Assembly: GCF_000238355.1 (NCBI RefSeq)
Contig: NZ_AHCA01000001.1
Coordinates: 744,001-808,000, forward strand
Reading direction: 5' to 3'
DNA: 64,000 bases
DNA from: Pseudoalteromonas haloplanktis ATCC 14393
GTDB taxonomy: Bacteria > Pseudomonadota > Gammaproteobacteria > Enterobacterales > Alteromonadaceae
Notes under the pieces: generated by a model
Databases searched by the model: none
What the model was told of the DNA's origin: nothing
What the model saw: the letters and a program-made list of their open reading frames with translations, nothing else
Shown here: positions 18,242 through 26,852 of the stretch, piece after piece
Position numbering within the stretch: position 1 is the stretch's first letter
Layout: every line of letters starts with the position of its first letter
Position numbers and translations under genes: made by a program

Positions 18242-20497
18242 ATGCGATTTCTATTTTTAATCATATGGCTATATGCTCTCTTAGTCCCCGATACTGTTAA
18301 TGCTAACGAACAAACATGTATTTCATGTCATAAAGAGCAGGTGGAAGATTGGCAACGTTCAGATCATTTCCATGCAATGGAAACCGCAACGTTGCAAAAT
18401 GTGTTAGGCAACTTTAATAACCAAACTCTAGATTACCAAGGCCAACAGGCTCGCTTTTACACCGACAATGAAAAGTTAATAATCACTATGCCCGATCTAG
18501 ACGGTAAATTAACAAATTACCCTGTGTTGTATACTTTTGGCTATCAACCTCTACAGCAATATATGTTCGACATGGGCAAAGGCAGAATTCAATTATTTCC
18601 ATTTGCTTGGGACTCTCGTTCAAAGGACGAAGGCGGTCAACGTTGGTTTGTACTTCACCCTGAACAAAAAGAGCATGATTTATTCCATTGGTCACAAATG
18701 GGGCAAAACTGGAACCATATGTGTGCAGATTGCCACTCCACTGACTTTAAAAAACAATTTGACTTAAAAACTAACGAGTTTAATTCAACATTTAGTGCCA
18801 TGAATGTGAGTTGTAACGCATGCCATGGCGATTCAAAGCAACATATAAACTGGGCAAATGGCGATACAAAGGTTAAGAATAAAGGCTTTGCGATTGATAT
18901 CAGTAAGAAGACGCCACTTTTTATTCGTCAACCAGATGGAAGCATGAAAAGTGCGCAGCCACTTAAAGATTCACAACAGATTCAAGTATGCGCTACATGC
19001 CATGCAAGACGCAGTCAATTAAATGATCGAACAGAACCACATAATTTTTTAAAAGAATTCCAGCCATCGCTGATCACACCCGAGCTCTACCATGTTGACG
19101 GCCAAGTGTGGGATGAGGACTATGTGTGGGGTTCTTTTGAACAAAGTAAAATGTTTGCAGCAGGTGTCACTTGTAGTAACTGCCATAATCCACATTCAGG
19201 AAAGTTAAAGCTACCCGCTAATCAAACATGTACTCAATGCCATACTAGCGAAGTATTTGACACTCCTGATCACCACGGCCACAAAGTTGATACCACCGGG
19301 AGCCAGTGTGTTGACTGTCATATGCCGGCGACAACTTATATGCAAGTTGATGCCCGACGGGATCATAGTTTTAGAGTCCCTCGTCCTGATTTAACGTTGA
19401 AAACTCAAGCTCCCAATGCATGTAATAGTTGCCATCAAGATAAAACCCCACAATGGGCGGTTAAAAATATCAAAACATGGCATCCAGATTCAAAGCATAT
19501 GGGTAGCGATCATTTTTCATTAGCATTTCATGCCGCAGATAACCGCTTACCCAATAGCTCAGCAATGCTGACTAAAATTGCGCAAAATAAAGAGTTTCCG
19601 AATATCATTCGCGCATCAGCCTTAAGCCGCTTGGCCAACACAGCAGACAATAATGCTGTTGTCGCTATCGTCAGAGCAGTAAAAGAAAATGAAATTTTAA
19701 AGCGCCAAGCTGCTATTACAGCGGCTATGCCCTATGAGATCTCGCAGCGCTGGCGAATGATTAATAGCTTACTTGATGATGAACATTTAGCTATTCGTAG
19801 TGAAGCCGCAAGAGCATTAGCAGCCATGCTCGTTGAGCCATTTCCTGGTGGGTTAAATGAAACAGATACACAGCGCTTAAATAATGGCTTAAATGAATAT
19901 AAGCAAACCCAAACTTACCAAGCTGAACGTGGCTTTTCGCACACTAATTTAGGTAACTTAGCGCTCGAACTAAACAAACCTGAACAGGCAAAAGAACATT
20001 ATTTAACCGCAATACAAGTTGAAAATATCTTTATTCCGAGCTATGTTAATCTAGCTGACTTATATCGTACTCAAGGTGATGAAAAGGCGGCAAAAAGTAT
20101 TTTACTACAAGGACTAGAAATAAACCCTGAAGCTGCTGATTTACATTATTCACTAGCAATGAGTTATATCAGGACTAAAGATAAAAAAACGGCATTGCCG
20201 CATTTAGCAAAGGCAGCCAGTTTCGCTGAAAATAATGCGAATTACAGCTACACTTATGCTTTACTATTGCAGGATATGGGTCAAATGGAACACGCCTTAA
20301 TCGCTTTACGAAAGGCATTTCAAATTACCCCTAACAACCCCGATATTAGCTACAGTTTAGCGCAAGCCTACTTAGCTAAAAAGCAATACGAAGAAGCATT
20401 AAGATATGCTAGAAACTTAGCACAATTAGTTCCTGGCAACCAACAAATACAAGAGTTTATACAACAAATACAAATGATGCAGAGCCTAAATCATTAA
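18242..20497 (+). CDS. Octaheme cytochrome c with HEAT-like and TPR C-terminal domains
   Basis: 751 residues with a signal peptide cleaved near residue 21. Eight CXXCH haem-binding motifs lie between Cys26 and residue 398 (CISCH, CADCH, CNACH, CATCH, CSNCH, CTQCH, CVDCH, CNSCH). A helical stretch with HEAT-like repeats follows (about 440-540), then about five TPR units (about 560-745). The first part resembles the cytochrome c554/octaheme group. The TPR part is a protein-binding scaffold. It must be matured in the periplasm. The stop is 10 bases from the MoxR start, and an AAGGA-type site sits in that gap, so it is likely to be cotranscribed with the Bat genes. The 286-base divergent gap to the sulfatase shows no other feature. 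Confidence 0.88.
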   Translation: MRFLFLIIWLYALLVPDTVNANEQTCISCHKEQVEDWQRSDHFHAMETATLQNVLGNFNNQTLDYQGQQARFYTDNEKLIITMPDLDGKLTNYPVLYTFGYQPLQQYMFDMGKGRIQLFPFAWDSRSKDEGGQRWFVLHPEQKEHDLFHWSQMGQNWNHMCADCHSTDFKKQFDLKTNEFNSTFSAMNVSCNACHGDSKQHINWANGDTKVKNKGFAIDISKKTPLFIRQPDGSMKSAQPLKDSQQIQVCATCHARRSQLNDRTEPHNFLKEFQPSLITPELYHVDGQVWDEDYVWGSFEQSKMFAAGVTCSNCHNPHSGKLKLPANQTCTQCHTSEVFDTPDHHGHKVDTTGSQCVDCHMPATTYMQVDARRDHSFRVPRPDLTLKTQAPNACNSCHQDKTPQWAVKNIKTWHPDSKHMGSDHFSLAFHAADNRLPNSSAMLTKIAQNKEFPNIIRASALSRLANTADNNAVVAIVRAVKENEILKRQAAITAAMPYEISQRWRMINSLLDDEHLAIRSEAARALAAMLVEPFPGGLNETDTQRLNNGLNEYKQTQTYQAERGFSHTNLGNLALELNKPEQAKEHYLTAIQVENIFIPSYVNLADLYRTQGDEKAAKSILLQGLEINPEAADLHYSLAMSYIRTKDKKTALPHLAKAASFAENNANYSYTYALLLQDMGQMEHALIALRKAFQITPNNPDISYSLAQAYLAKKQYEEALRYARNLAQLVPGNQQIQEFIQQIQMMQSLNH

Positions 20498-20507
20498 GGA
20501 AAAGAGC

Positions 20508-21500
20508 ATGGAGACACTCGCACAAATAAAGCAATTACAAACACAAATGGCTAGCAGTATTATAGGTCAGCAAGATGTAATTGAACGTTTATTAATTGGT
20601 TTACTTGCCAATGGTAACTTATTGATTGAAGGCCTGCCGGGTCTTGCAAAAACCCGTGCAATAAAAGCCTTAGCTAAAAACATCGACAGTCAATTTAGTC
20701 GAGTGCAGTTTACTCCTGACTTATTACCATCAGATATCACTGGGTCTGAAGTCTATTTCCAAACGCAAGATGGTGGCGAATTTAAATTCGACCCAGGCCC
20801 ATTATTTGCCAATATCGTCCTCGCTGATGAAATTAACCGTGCGCCAGCAAAAGTCCAATCTGCACTGCTTGAAGCAATGGAAGAAAGACAAATAACGGTT
20901 GCGGGTAAAACCCATAAAATGGACCCCCTGTTTATGGTATTAGCCACACAAAATCCTGTTGAACAAGAAGGTACCTACCCGTTACCAGAAGCTCAGATGG
21001 ACCGTTTTTTAATGCAAGTCAACATCGTATATCCTAGTGTAGATGACGAAGTTGACGTTATTGGGTTAGTTCGTCAAGAAGAACAAAGTCTTTATAATAC
21101 CGCCGCTGAAGAACAAACTGACAGCATCGAAAAACAGCTATTACCGCAACAAGTCATTTTTGATGCCCGCAAAGAAATTGCCAATATTGCAGTAAGCCCC
21201 GAAATGGCACGCTATATTGCCGATATAGTATACGCTACTCGTACGCCTGAAAAATATGACGAAGAACTTGCCAGTTGGATCGATTTGGGTGCTTCACCTC
21301 GAGCTTCAATCAGCTTAGATAAATGCGCTCGTACCCATGCATGGCTTGCAGGTCGTAATGAAGTGCTGCCTGATGACATTCGTAGTATTGCTGTAGATGT
21401 ATTACGTCATAGATTAAGTTTAAGTTATCAAGCACAAGGTGCGGGTATACAAAGCCACGATGTAATCGCCAAAATAATTGAGTTAGTTGCCCTGCCATAA
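20508..21500 (+). CDS. MoxR-family AAA+ ATPase
   Basis: 330 residues. Walker A is GLPGLAKT (42-49), the Walker B region is VLADEINRAP, and sensor 1 lies in VLATQNPVEQEGTYPLPEAQMDRF, all diagnostic of the MoxR family. MoxR proteins act as chaperone-like ATPases that work with von Willebrand factor A (VWA) proteins encoded beside them, as here. It is followed directly by DUF58, DUF4381 and two VWA genes, the standard Bat (aerotolerance) arrangement. Confidence 0.95.
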   Translation: METLAQIKQLQTQMASSIIGQQDVIERLLIGLLANGNLLIEGLPGLAKTRAIKALAKNIDSQFSRVQFTPDLLPSDITGSEVYFQTQDGGEFKFDPGPLFANIVLADEINRAPAKVQSALLEAMEERQITVAGKTHKMDPLFMVLATQNPVEQEGTYPLPEAQMDRFLMQVNIVYPSVDDEVDVIGLVRQEEQSLYNTAAEEQTDSIEKQLLPQQVIFDARKEIANIAVSPEMARYIADIVYATRTPEKYDEELASWIDLGASPRASISLDKCARTHAWLAGRNEVLPDDIRSIAVDVLRHRLSLSYQAQGAGIQSHDVIAKIIELVALP

Positions 21501-21510
21501 GGAGCATGAC

Positions 21511-22446
21511 ATGGCTGTTTCACAATCGCACTTAGACCAGCGCATATATAGTGATTTTAAACAATTAAAAAGTCTGCAAAGTCGCGCTCGAAAGCTTAGT
21601 TTTTTACCTAAACAGCGCAGTAATAGTGTGTTGGCAGGTAGACATAGCTCTCGTGTTCGTGGCCGTGGTTTAAGTTTTGAAGAACTGAGAGATTACCGTG
21701 TGGGCGATGATATTCGCAGCATAGATTGGCGGGTTACTGCGCGCACTGGAAAACCGCATGTACGTGTTTATGCTGAAGAAAAAGATCGCAGTGCTTTGAT
21801 CCTGATTGACCAACGCGTCAATATGTTTTTTGGTTCAAAACTAAATATGAAATCAGTCACCGCCAGTGAAGCAGCAGCGATCTGCGCTTATAGAATTTTT
21901 GAACAAGGCGATCGGGTCGGTGGGGTCATTTTCAACGACACTGAGATAAAAGCTTTTAAGCCCAGTAAAAAGCCGCAAGCACTTGAGCAGTTTATGCACA
22001 GTGTCAGTGATTTTAATTTAGCCCTTGATTGCAATCTCCCCAACCCCACTCCCGCCATGACTTTAAACGAACCTCTCGCAGCGGCAACGAAACTGGTTAG
22101 TCACGATCAGATGATTATCATTATCAGTGATTTTGATCATGTTGATTTAGCAACCGAGCAATACCTTGCGCAAATGGCAGCACATAATGACGTAATTTTA
22201 TGTTTAGTAAGTGACGATATTAATCACCAACTTCCTAACGATTTAACACTAAGCGTTAGTGATGGCGAACAGCAAATGATACTTGATACGAGCCATAGAG
22301 ATGTGCATCAACGGATGCAAGAGACATTCACAAAACGTACTAATAAAATCAAAAATTGGCAACTTTCTATCGGCGTTACTGTTATTGAGCTAAGCGCTTG
22401 TGAAGATACGTTAAGTCAATTTTCAAGTGCATTTGCAGTAGGTTAG
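21511..22446 (+). CDS. DUF58 domain protein
   Basis: 311 residues from the ATG at 21511, which has AAGGAG 6 bases upstream; an in-frame start at 21487 would overlap the MoxR gene and lacks a site. The DUF58 core is clear: 'RGRGLSFEELRDYRVGDDIR' followed by SIDWRVTARTGKPHVRVYAEEKDR. The remainder has a VWA-like fold. DUF58 proteins are regular partners of MoxR ATPases; their biochemical role is not settled. Confidence 0.93.
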   Translation: MAVSQSHLDQRIYSDFKQLKSLQSRARKLSFLPKQRSNSVLAGRHSSRVRGRGLSFEELRDYRVGDDIRSIDWRVTARTGKPHVRVYAEEKDRSALILIDQRVNMFFGSKLNMKSVTASEAAAICAYRIFEQGDRVGGVIFNDTEIKAFKPSKKPQALEQFMHSVSDFNLALDCNLPNPTPAMTLNEPLAAATKLVSHDQMIIIISDFDHVDLATEQYLAQMAAHNDVILCLVSDDINHQLPNDLTLSVSDGEQQMILDTSHRDVHQRMQETFTKRTNKIKNWQLSIGVTVIELSACEDTLSQFSSAFAVG

Positions 22447-22448
22447 AG

Positions 22449-22907
22449 ATGGATAATCAAGATTTAGATAACCTCGAGCTCTACCAATTAATGGCGGAAA
22501 TCAAACCCGTTACCGAACCTGCAGCAATTTCTATGTGGCCTGAAGGTCCTGGGTGGACTGTACTTCTTGGTACAGTTATATTAATTGCTATTACTCTTCT
22601 TGCACTGCAGCGCTTTAAACGCTACAAGCAGCGCCATCGTTTTTATGCAATTGATGCAATAAACAACTTAGCCGATGATAGTAGTGCCTTAGCTATCAGC
22701 AGTATTTTGAAGCGCTGTGCTTTAAATGACTTTGAACGTTGCGAAATAGCCGCACTAACCGGACCACAGTGGAGTGAGTTTTTAAATACACATTGTGATA
22801 AACATACGCATTTTACTGACTTTTATACACTAACAGCAGATCATGATCGCGCAAAACTCAAACAACAAGCCATTACTTGGCTCACTTACTACAAGGTGAC
22901 GCCATGA
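22449..22907 (+). CDS. DUF4381 small membrane protein of the Bat operon
   Basis: 152 residues with one strong membrane helix (about 33-51) following a short N-terminal tail, then a basic cytoplasmic domain rich in Leu and Arg. Position between DUF58 and BatA, size and topology match DUF4381. It probably anchors or links the DUF58 and VWA components at the inner membrane. Its stop overlaps the next start (ATGA at 22904-22907). Confidence 0.85.
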   Translation: MDNQDLDNLELYQLMAEIKPVTEPAAISMWPEGPGWTVLLGTVILIAITLLALQRFKRYKQRHRFYAIDAINNLADDSSALAISSILKRCALNDFERCEIAALTGPQWSEFLNTHCDKHTHFTDFYTLTADHDRAKLKQQAITWLTYYKVTP

Positions 22908-23911
22908 TCATTTTTAAACACCTATGGATGTTTAGCCTCTTAATCGTGCCCATATTATTAGTATGGTTATTGCCTGCATTTAAACAAAAAACCTTGGCAA
23001 TTAGGATCCCATTTTTTTCCTTAGCGCATCAAGCCAGTGGCGCAAAAACCACACAAGGCGAACACAGTAATAAAAAATATTTATTTATTTGGTTAAGTGC
23101 CGCTTTAATTTGGTTGTCACTTGTTGTTGCACTTGCAAATCCCACGCAACTTGGAGCGCCGGTTAAAAACGAAACAACCAGTCGAGATATTATGTTAGCC
23201 ATTGACTTATCTGGCTCGATGGATGAACAAGACTTTCCTAGTAACAATGGCGAGCGAATTCAACGCTTACAAGCTGTAAAAAATGTAGTAAGTCAGTATA
23301 TCAAAGATCGTAAGCACGATCGTATCGGGCTTATTGTGTTTGGCACACAAGCTTATTTACAAGTGCCCTTTACTCAAGATTTACAAAGTGCAGAGCAATT
23401 ACTTGATAATACCCAAGTGGCTATGGCAGGCCCACATACTGCGATCGGTGATGCAATCGGGCTTGCATTAAAAACCTTTGAATCATCTAAAGTAGAAAAC
23501 AAAGTACTGATCTTATTAACCGATGGTGCTGATACTGGTTCACGAATGTCCCCTTTAAACGCGGCACAAATTGCAAAACAATCGCAATTGAAAATTTTTA
23601 CTATTGGGATTGGTGATGAACATGCCGAAGGCCAATATCGCGTTGATTTTGCTACTTTAAAGAAAATTGCCAGTACCGCCGACGGGCAATTTTATAGTGC
23701 ACAAGACAGTGAATCATTAGAAAAAATTTACCAACAAATCGATCAAATAGCGGCTGTAGTAACTCCGGTAATTACAACACGCAAAGAAACCAGCTTACTA
23801 CATATACCGTTGTATTTTGCTTTATTGGTTTTTGTATTAGCGCTACTCGCTCAAGTAATTATTGAGCTTTCCAAGCAAAGGCGACAAACAAAGGATGTTG
23901 AACATGTTTGA
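22904..23911 (+). CDS. batA: BatA-like VWA membrane protein with intact MIDAS
   Basis: 335 residues from the ATG at 22904, chosen over 22877 because of the ATGA overlap and AAGGTGA upstream. Membrane helices lie at about 6-23, 51-70 and near the C-terminus (about 305-325). The VWA domain lies between, with the metal-ion-dependent adhesion site complete: DLSGS at 101-105, the Thr of 'GPHTAIGDA' and the Asp of 'LLTDGAD'. This matches BatA of Bacteroides and the VWA partners of MoxR. It overlaps batB by 8 bases. Confidence 0.93.
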   Translation: MIIFKHLWMFSLLIVPILLVWLLPAFKQKTLAIRIPFFSLAHQASGAKTTQGEHSNKKYLFIWLSAALIWLSLVVALANPTQLGAPVKNETTSRDIMLAIDLSGSMDEQDFPSNNGERIQRLQAVKNVVSQYIKDRKHDRIGLIVFGTQAYLQVPFTQDLQSAEQLLDNTQVAMAGPHTAIGDAIGLALKTFESSKVENKVLILLTDGADTGSRMSPLNAAQIAKQSQLKIFTIGIGDEHAEGQYRVDFATLKKIASTADGQFYSAQDSESLEKIYQQIDQIAAVVTPVITTRKETSLLHIPLYFALLVFVLALLAQVIIELSKQRRQTKDVEHV

Positions 23912-25517
23912 GTTTCACTTTTTGCGGCCATGGACCTTACTGCTGTTACCCGTTGTTATTTTACTTTGCTACATCATCCGTAAAAACCAGCAAAGCAGTA
24001 AACACCATACCCATGCTATAGCCACGCATTTAGCATTAGCATTGACACCAAAACAGCGTTTATTTGATAAATTAAAACCTATCGACTTTACCTTAGCCTG
24101 TGCAGTGCTATTAATAATCGCTTGCGCAGGCCCTGCTTGGTTTAAACAAACAGATGACAATAGCGATAAAGCGCCGCTCATTGTTTTATTAAAAGTAACT
24201 GAAGCCATGCAAGTAAACGATGTATCGCCGACTCGCTTAACCCGCGCTAAGCAAAAAGTTGCTGATTTACTTAGTTATCGCAGTGGTGCTAAAACCGCAC
24301 TGTTCGCTTATGCCAGCTCCAGTCATAATGTACTGCCTTTTACTGAGGATAGTAGTGTTTTTCAACCATTTTTAGTTGCCTTAGCACCAGATGTAATGCC
24401 AGGAAATCATAGTGTAAACGCCGACAATGCAGCTACTGCAATGCAACAAGCAATCACGCTGTTAGAAAAACAACCTTATGCCAGCATTGTGTTAATAGCC
24501 GATGATATTAGTCAAGCGCAAGTTGCAGCCTTAAATAAGTTACAACAACCATTTATTTGGTGGCAAATAGCTACAGATAACGGCGGGGTTATAAATTCAA
24601 CTGATGGTCAACTTCGCTCTGATGAACAAGGCCAAGCGTTGATCATTAAACCTAACTCGAATACTCAGTCATCTTTACAAACGGTAACACACCAAGCACT
24701 TACACTTGATATGCAAGATGTTATAGCAATTGATAACTTTGTAGAACAAAATTATCAGCGTCAGCGTGATAACAACAACACCAGCCCTTATCAGGATATG
24801 GCATGGTATTTCACATGGCCCGTGCTGTTACTTAGTGCTTTATGGTTTCGAAAAGGCTGGACTTCAATAAATATAGAAAAAAAGCCGCACCAAACCATCC
24901 AAACGATTAATCATATTGCGGTATTATTTTTAGCTGGTAGTTTATTAGGTTTTCCAAAAACGAGTTATGCCAGCACTGCCGACTGGTTTTTTACTCGTGA
25001 TCAACAAGCAATGATGGCTTACAACAACCTTGATTTTGCTCGCGCTGCGACGCTATTTTCTGATCCACAATGGCAAGCAAAAGCATTATTTGAACAGGGT
25101 AAATATACCCAGGCTGCTGAAGTTTATGGTTCTTTAGGGACTATAGATGGATTTTACAACCGTGCGACAGCCCTCTTAAAAATACAAGAATTTGAAGCCG
25201 CAATAGCAGGCTTTAAGCAAGTGTTAAAACAACAACCCGAACACCTAAATGCACAACGAAATCTAGCGATTGCAGAGCATGCATATGCTGCTGTGATTGC
25301 ACAAGCTGGCGGTGTGGATGCAGAGCAAAGTATCACCACTGAGGTCGATGGGAATGAAGTAAGTGAGAAGCAAGATGGCAATTCCCAAGATTACCAAGTA
25401 ACAGACTCTCTTTCTCCTGATGCAAAAGAGCAATGGATGCGCAGTGTTGACTCAGAAATGGGGGACTTTTTAAAAAATAAGTTTGCCACAGAAGCTAACG
25501 CTCAAAGGGGGCAATAA
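23904..25517 (+). CDS. batB: BatB-like VWA-TPR membrane protein with degenerate MIDAS
   Basis: 537 residues from the ATG at 23904 (AAGGA 8 bases upstream) rather than 23862. N-terminal helices (about 8-24 and 59-77) precede a VWA-like domain, then another helix pair and C-terminal TPR units (about 375-465, 'YNRATALLKIQEFEAAIAGF'). The MIDAS position reads LKVTEAM where BatA has IDLSGSM, so the D-x-S-x-S metal ligands are gone. This is a BatB/BatC-like fusion: VWA plus the TPR that is a separate BatC in Bacteroides. The tail is acidic and Gln/Ser-rich. The stop overlaps the BatD start (TAATG). Confidence 0.9.
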   Translation: MFEFHFLRPWTLLLLPVVILLCYIIRKNQQSSKHHTHAIATHLALALTPKQRLFDKLKPIDFTLACAVLLIIACAGPAWFKQTDDNSDKAPLIVLLKVTEAMQVNDVSPTRLTRAKQKVADLLSYRSGAKTALFAYASSSHNVLPFTEDSSVFQPFLVALAPDVMPGNHSVNADNAATAMQQAITLLEKQPYASIVLIADDISQAQVAALNKLQQPFIWWQIATDNGGVINSTDGQLRSDEQGQALIIKPNSNTQSSLQTVTHQALTLDMQDVIAIDNFVEQNYQRQRDNNNTSPYQDMAWYFTWPVLLLSALWFRKGWTSINIEKKPHQTIQTINHIAVLFLAGSLLGFPKTSYASTADWFFTRDQQAMMAYNNLDFARAATLFSDPQWQAKALFEQGKYTQAAEVYGSLGTIDGFYNRATALLKIQEFEAAIAGFKQVLKQQPEHLNAQRNLAIAEHAYAAVIAQAGGVDAEQSITTEVDGNEVSEKQDGNSQDYQVTDSLSPDAKEQWMRSVDSEMGDFLKNKFATEANAQRGQ

Positions 25518-26710
25518 TGCGATTACTGTTAATTTGTTTACTGGCTTTTTCTGTATTGCCAAGTTTAGCTGCTGAACCAAAAGTAACTGTCAGCATTAGC
25601 AATGAAAACCCACTGGTTGGCCAAGTAACGACCGTCAAAGTAAAAGTTTTAGTGCCAACTTGGTTTGCAAAGCCGTTGTATTTTGATGAAGTCGACACGC
25701 TGAATGTAATTAGTGTAAAAGGCAATAAAAGTACCTATCCAACTTCTGAGCGTATTGGTAGCGCAACGTGGACAGGTGTTATTAAAGAGTACCCCGTGAT
25801 TGCAATGACCCATGGCCGTTTTGAATTAACACTACCAACATTAAAAATCCACTTCGTGGATGAAAATAGCCAAACAATCAACCGCGAAATAACTCCCCCA
25901 CCCGTCTCCTTTAACGCCACGCTACCGGAACTTGCTAAAACTCTGAACCCCATCATTATAGCTGAAAATATTACGCTAGAAGAAGATGTTAATATACCTG
26001 ACCAATTGATTGCAGGGCAAAGCATACAACGAAAAGTGAGCGCAACAATTACCGAAAGCTCGGCGTTATTTATTCCGCAGCTAATGAATAGTACTAATAC
26101 AGAACAACAGCAAAGCTACCCTATCACGGCCAGTGTTAGTGACACCCTCAATGACAGAACGGCTGCATTTACAGGTGTACGTACCGAACAGCAAGATATT
26201 GTCGTGAAACAAGCAGGTAATCTCACTTTACCTAGTATTACTATAAGCTATTACCAGCCTAGCACTGACAGCGTGCAAACCGCTGAAATTAAAGGCAGCG
26301 AAGTGAGTGTAGCCAGTGCACCCGCAAGTTTAACAACATGGTTATGGTGGCTTGTATTAGCCCTAATTGGCTTAGTTATTGTGTGGGTGATCTATCGTAT
26401 CGCTCAATTTTACTGGCTGCGCTACCAACAAAGTGAACTTGCTCATTTCAGACAAGTAATTCAGCACACTGGTGTGAATAAAGCACACTATAGTGCCTTT
26501 ATTACTTGGCGAAACAGCTGGCAAAAGGTAATAGATAAAAATAGAGCTTTACAACAACAAAACCAATCGATAACTCTTGATTTTGAACAAGCACTGTATA
26601 GCAATAAAGCATTACCCCATGATTTTACCGTACAGTTAAAACAGTTCAGAGTGGCGCTAAAAAATGAAAATAAGCAACAAAAAGATGTATTAAGCCCACT
26701 CAACCCTTAG
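25517..26710 (+). CDS. batD: BatD-like membrane-anchored protein
   Basis: 397 residues starting in a TAATG overlap with batB. A signal peptide (cleavage near residue 18, SLAAE) is followed by a strand-rich periplasmic region with the 'ISNENPLVGQVTTVKVKV' type Ig-like unit, a membrane helix at about 272-295, and a cytoplasmic C-terminal domain. This is the BatD ('oxygen tolerance') layout. It is the last gene of the cytochrome-MoxR-Bat operon. Confidence 0.88.
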   Translation: MRLLLICLLAFSVLPSLAAEPKVTVSISNENPLVGQVTTVKVKVLVPTWFAKPLYFDEVDTLNVISVKGNKSTYPTSERIGSATWTGVIKEYPVIAMTHGRFELTLPTLKIHFVDENSQTINREITPPPVSFNATLPELAKTLNPIIIAENITLEEDVNIPDQLIAGQSIQRKVSATITESSALFIPQLMNSTNTEQQQSYPITASVSDTLNDRTAAFTGVRTEQQDIVVKQAGNLTLPSITISYYQPSTDSVQTAEIKGSEVSVASAPASLTTWLWWLVLALIGLVIVWVIYRIAQFYWLRYQQSELAHFRQVIQHTGVNKAHYSAFITWRNSWQKVIDKNRALQQQNQSITLDFEQALYSNKALPHDFTVQLKQFRVALKNENKQQKDVLSPLNP

Positions 26711-26743
26711 ATTAAGAACTGAGTTTTGTAATGCCTGCAACTG

Positions 26744-26809
26744 AAGCGCTTTACTAATTATTGCTAGATTACTGAAAGTCTATCATTTAAATTAACAACT
26801 AAAGCGCTT
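26744..26809. promoter_or_regulatory. Twin palindromic sites upstream of the second BamA/TamA-like gene
   Basis: The 8-base palindrome AAGCGCTT occurs twice, at 26744-26751 and 26802-26809, within a longer partial direct repeat (CAACT-x-AAGCGCTT, then ACTAA). They are 58 bases apart, close to five and a half helical turns. AAGCGCTT centres are typical of LacI-family operators. This suggests regulation of the gene at 26853 by a repressor not encoded here. Confidence 0.45.
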
Positions 26810-26852
26810 ACACTAAGCCTATGAAACGACTATTCAATTAGGAACTATTACA

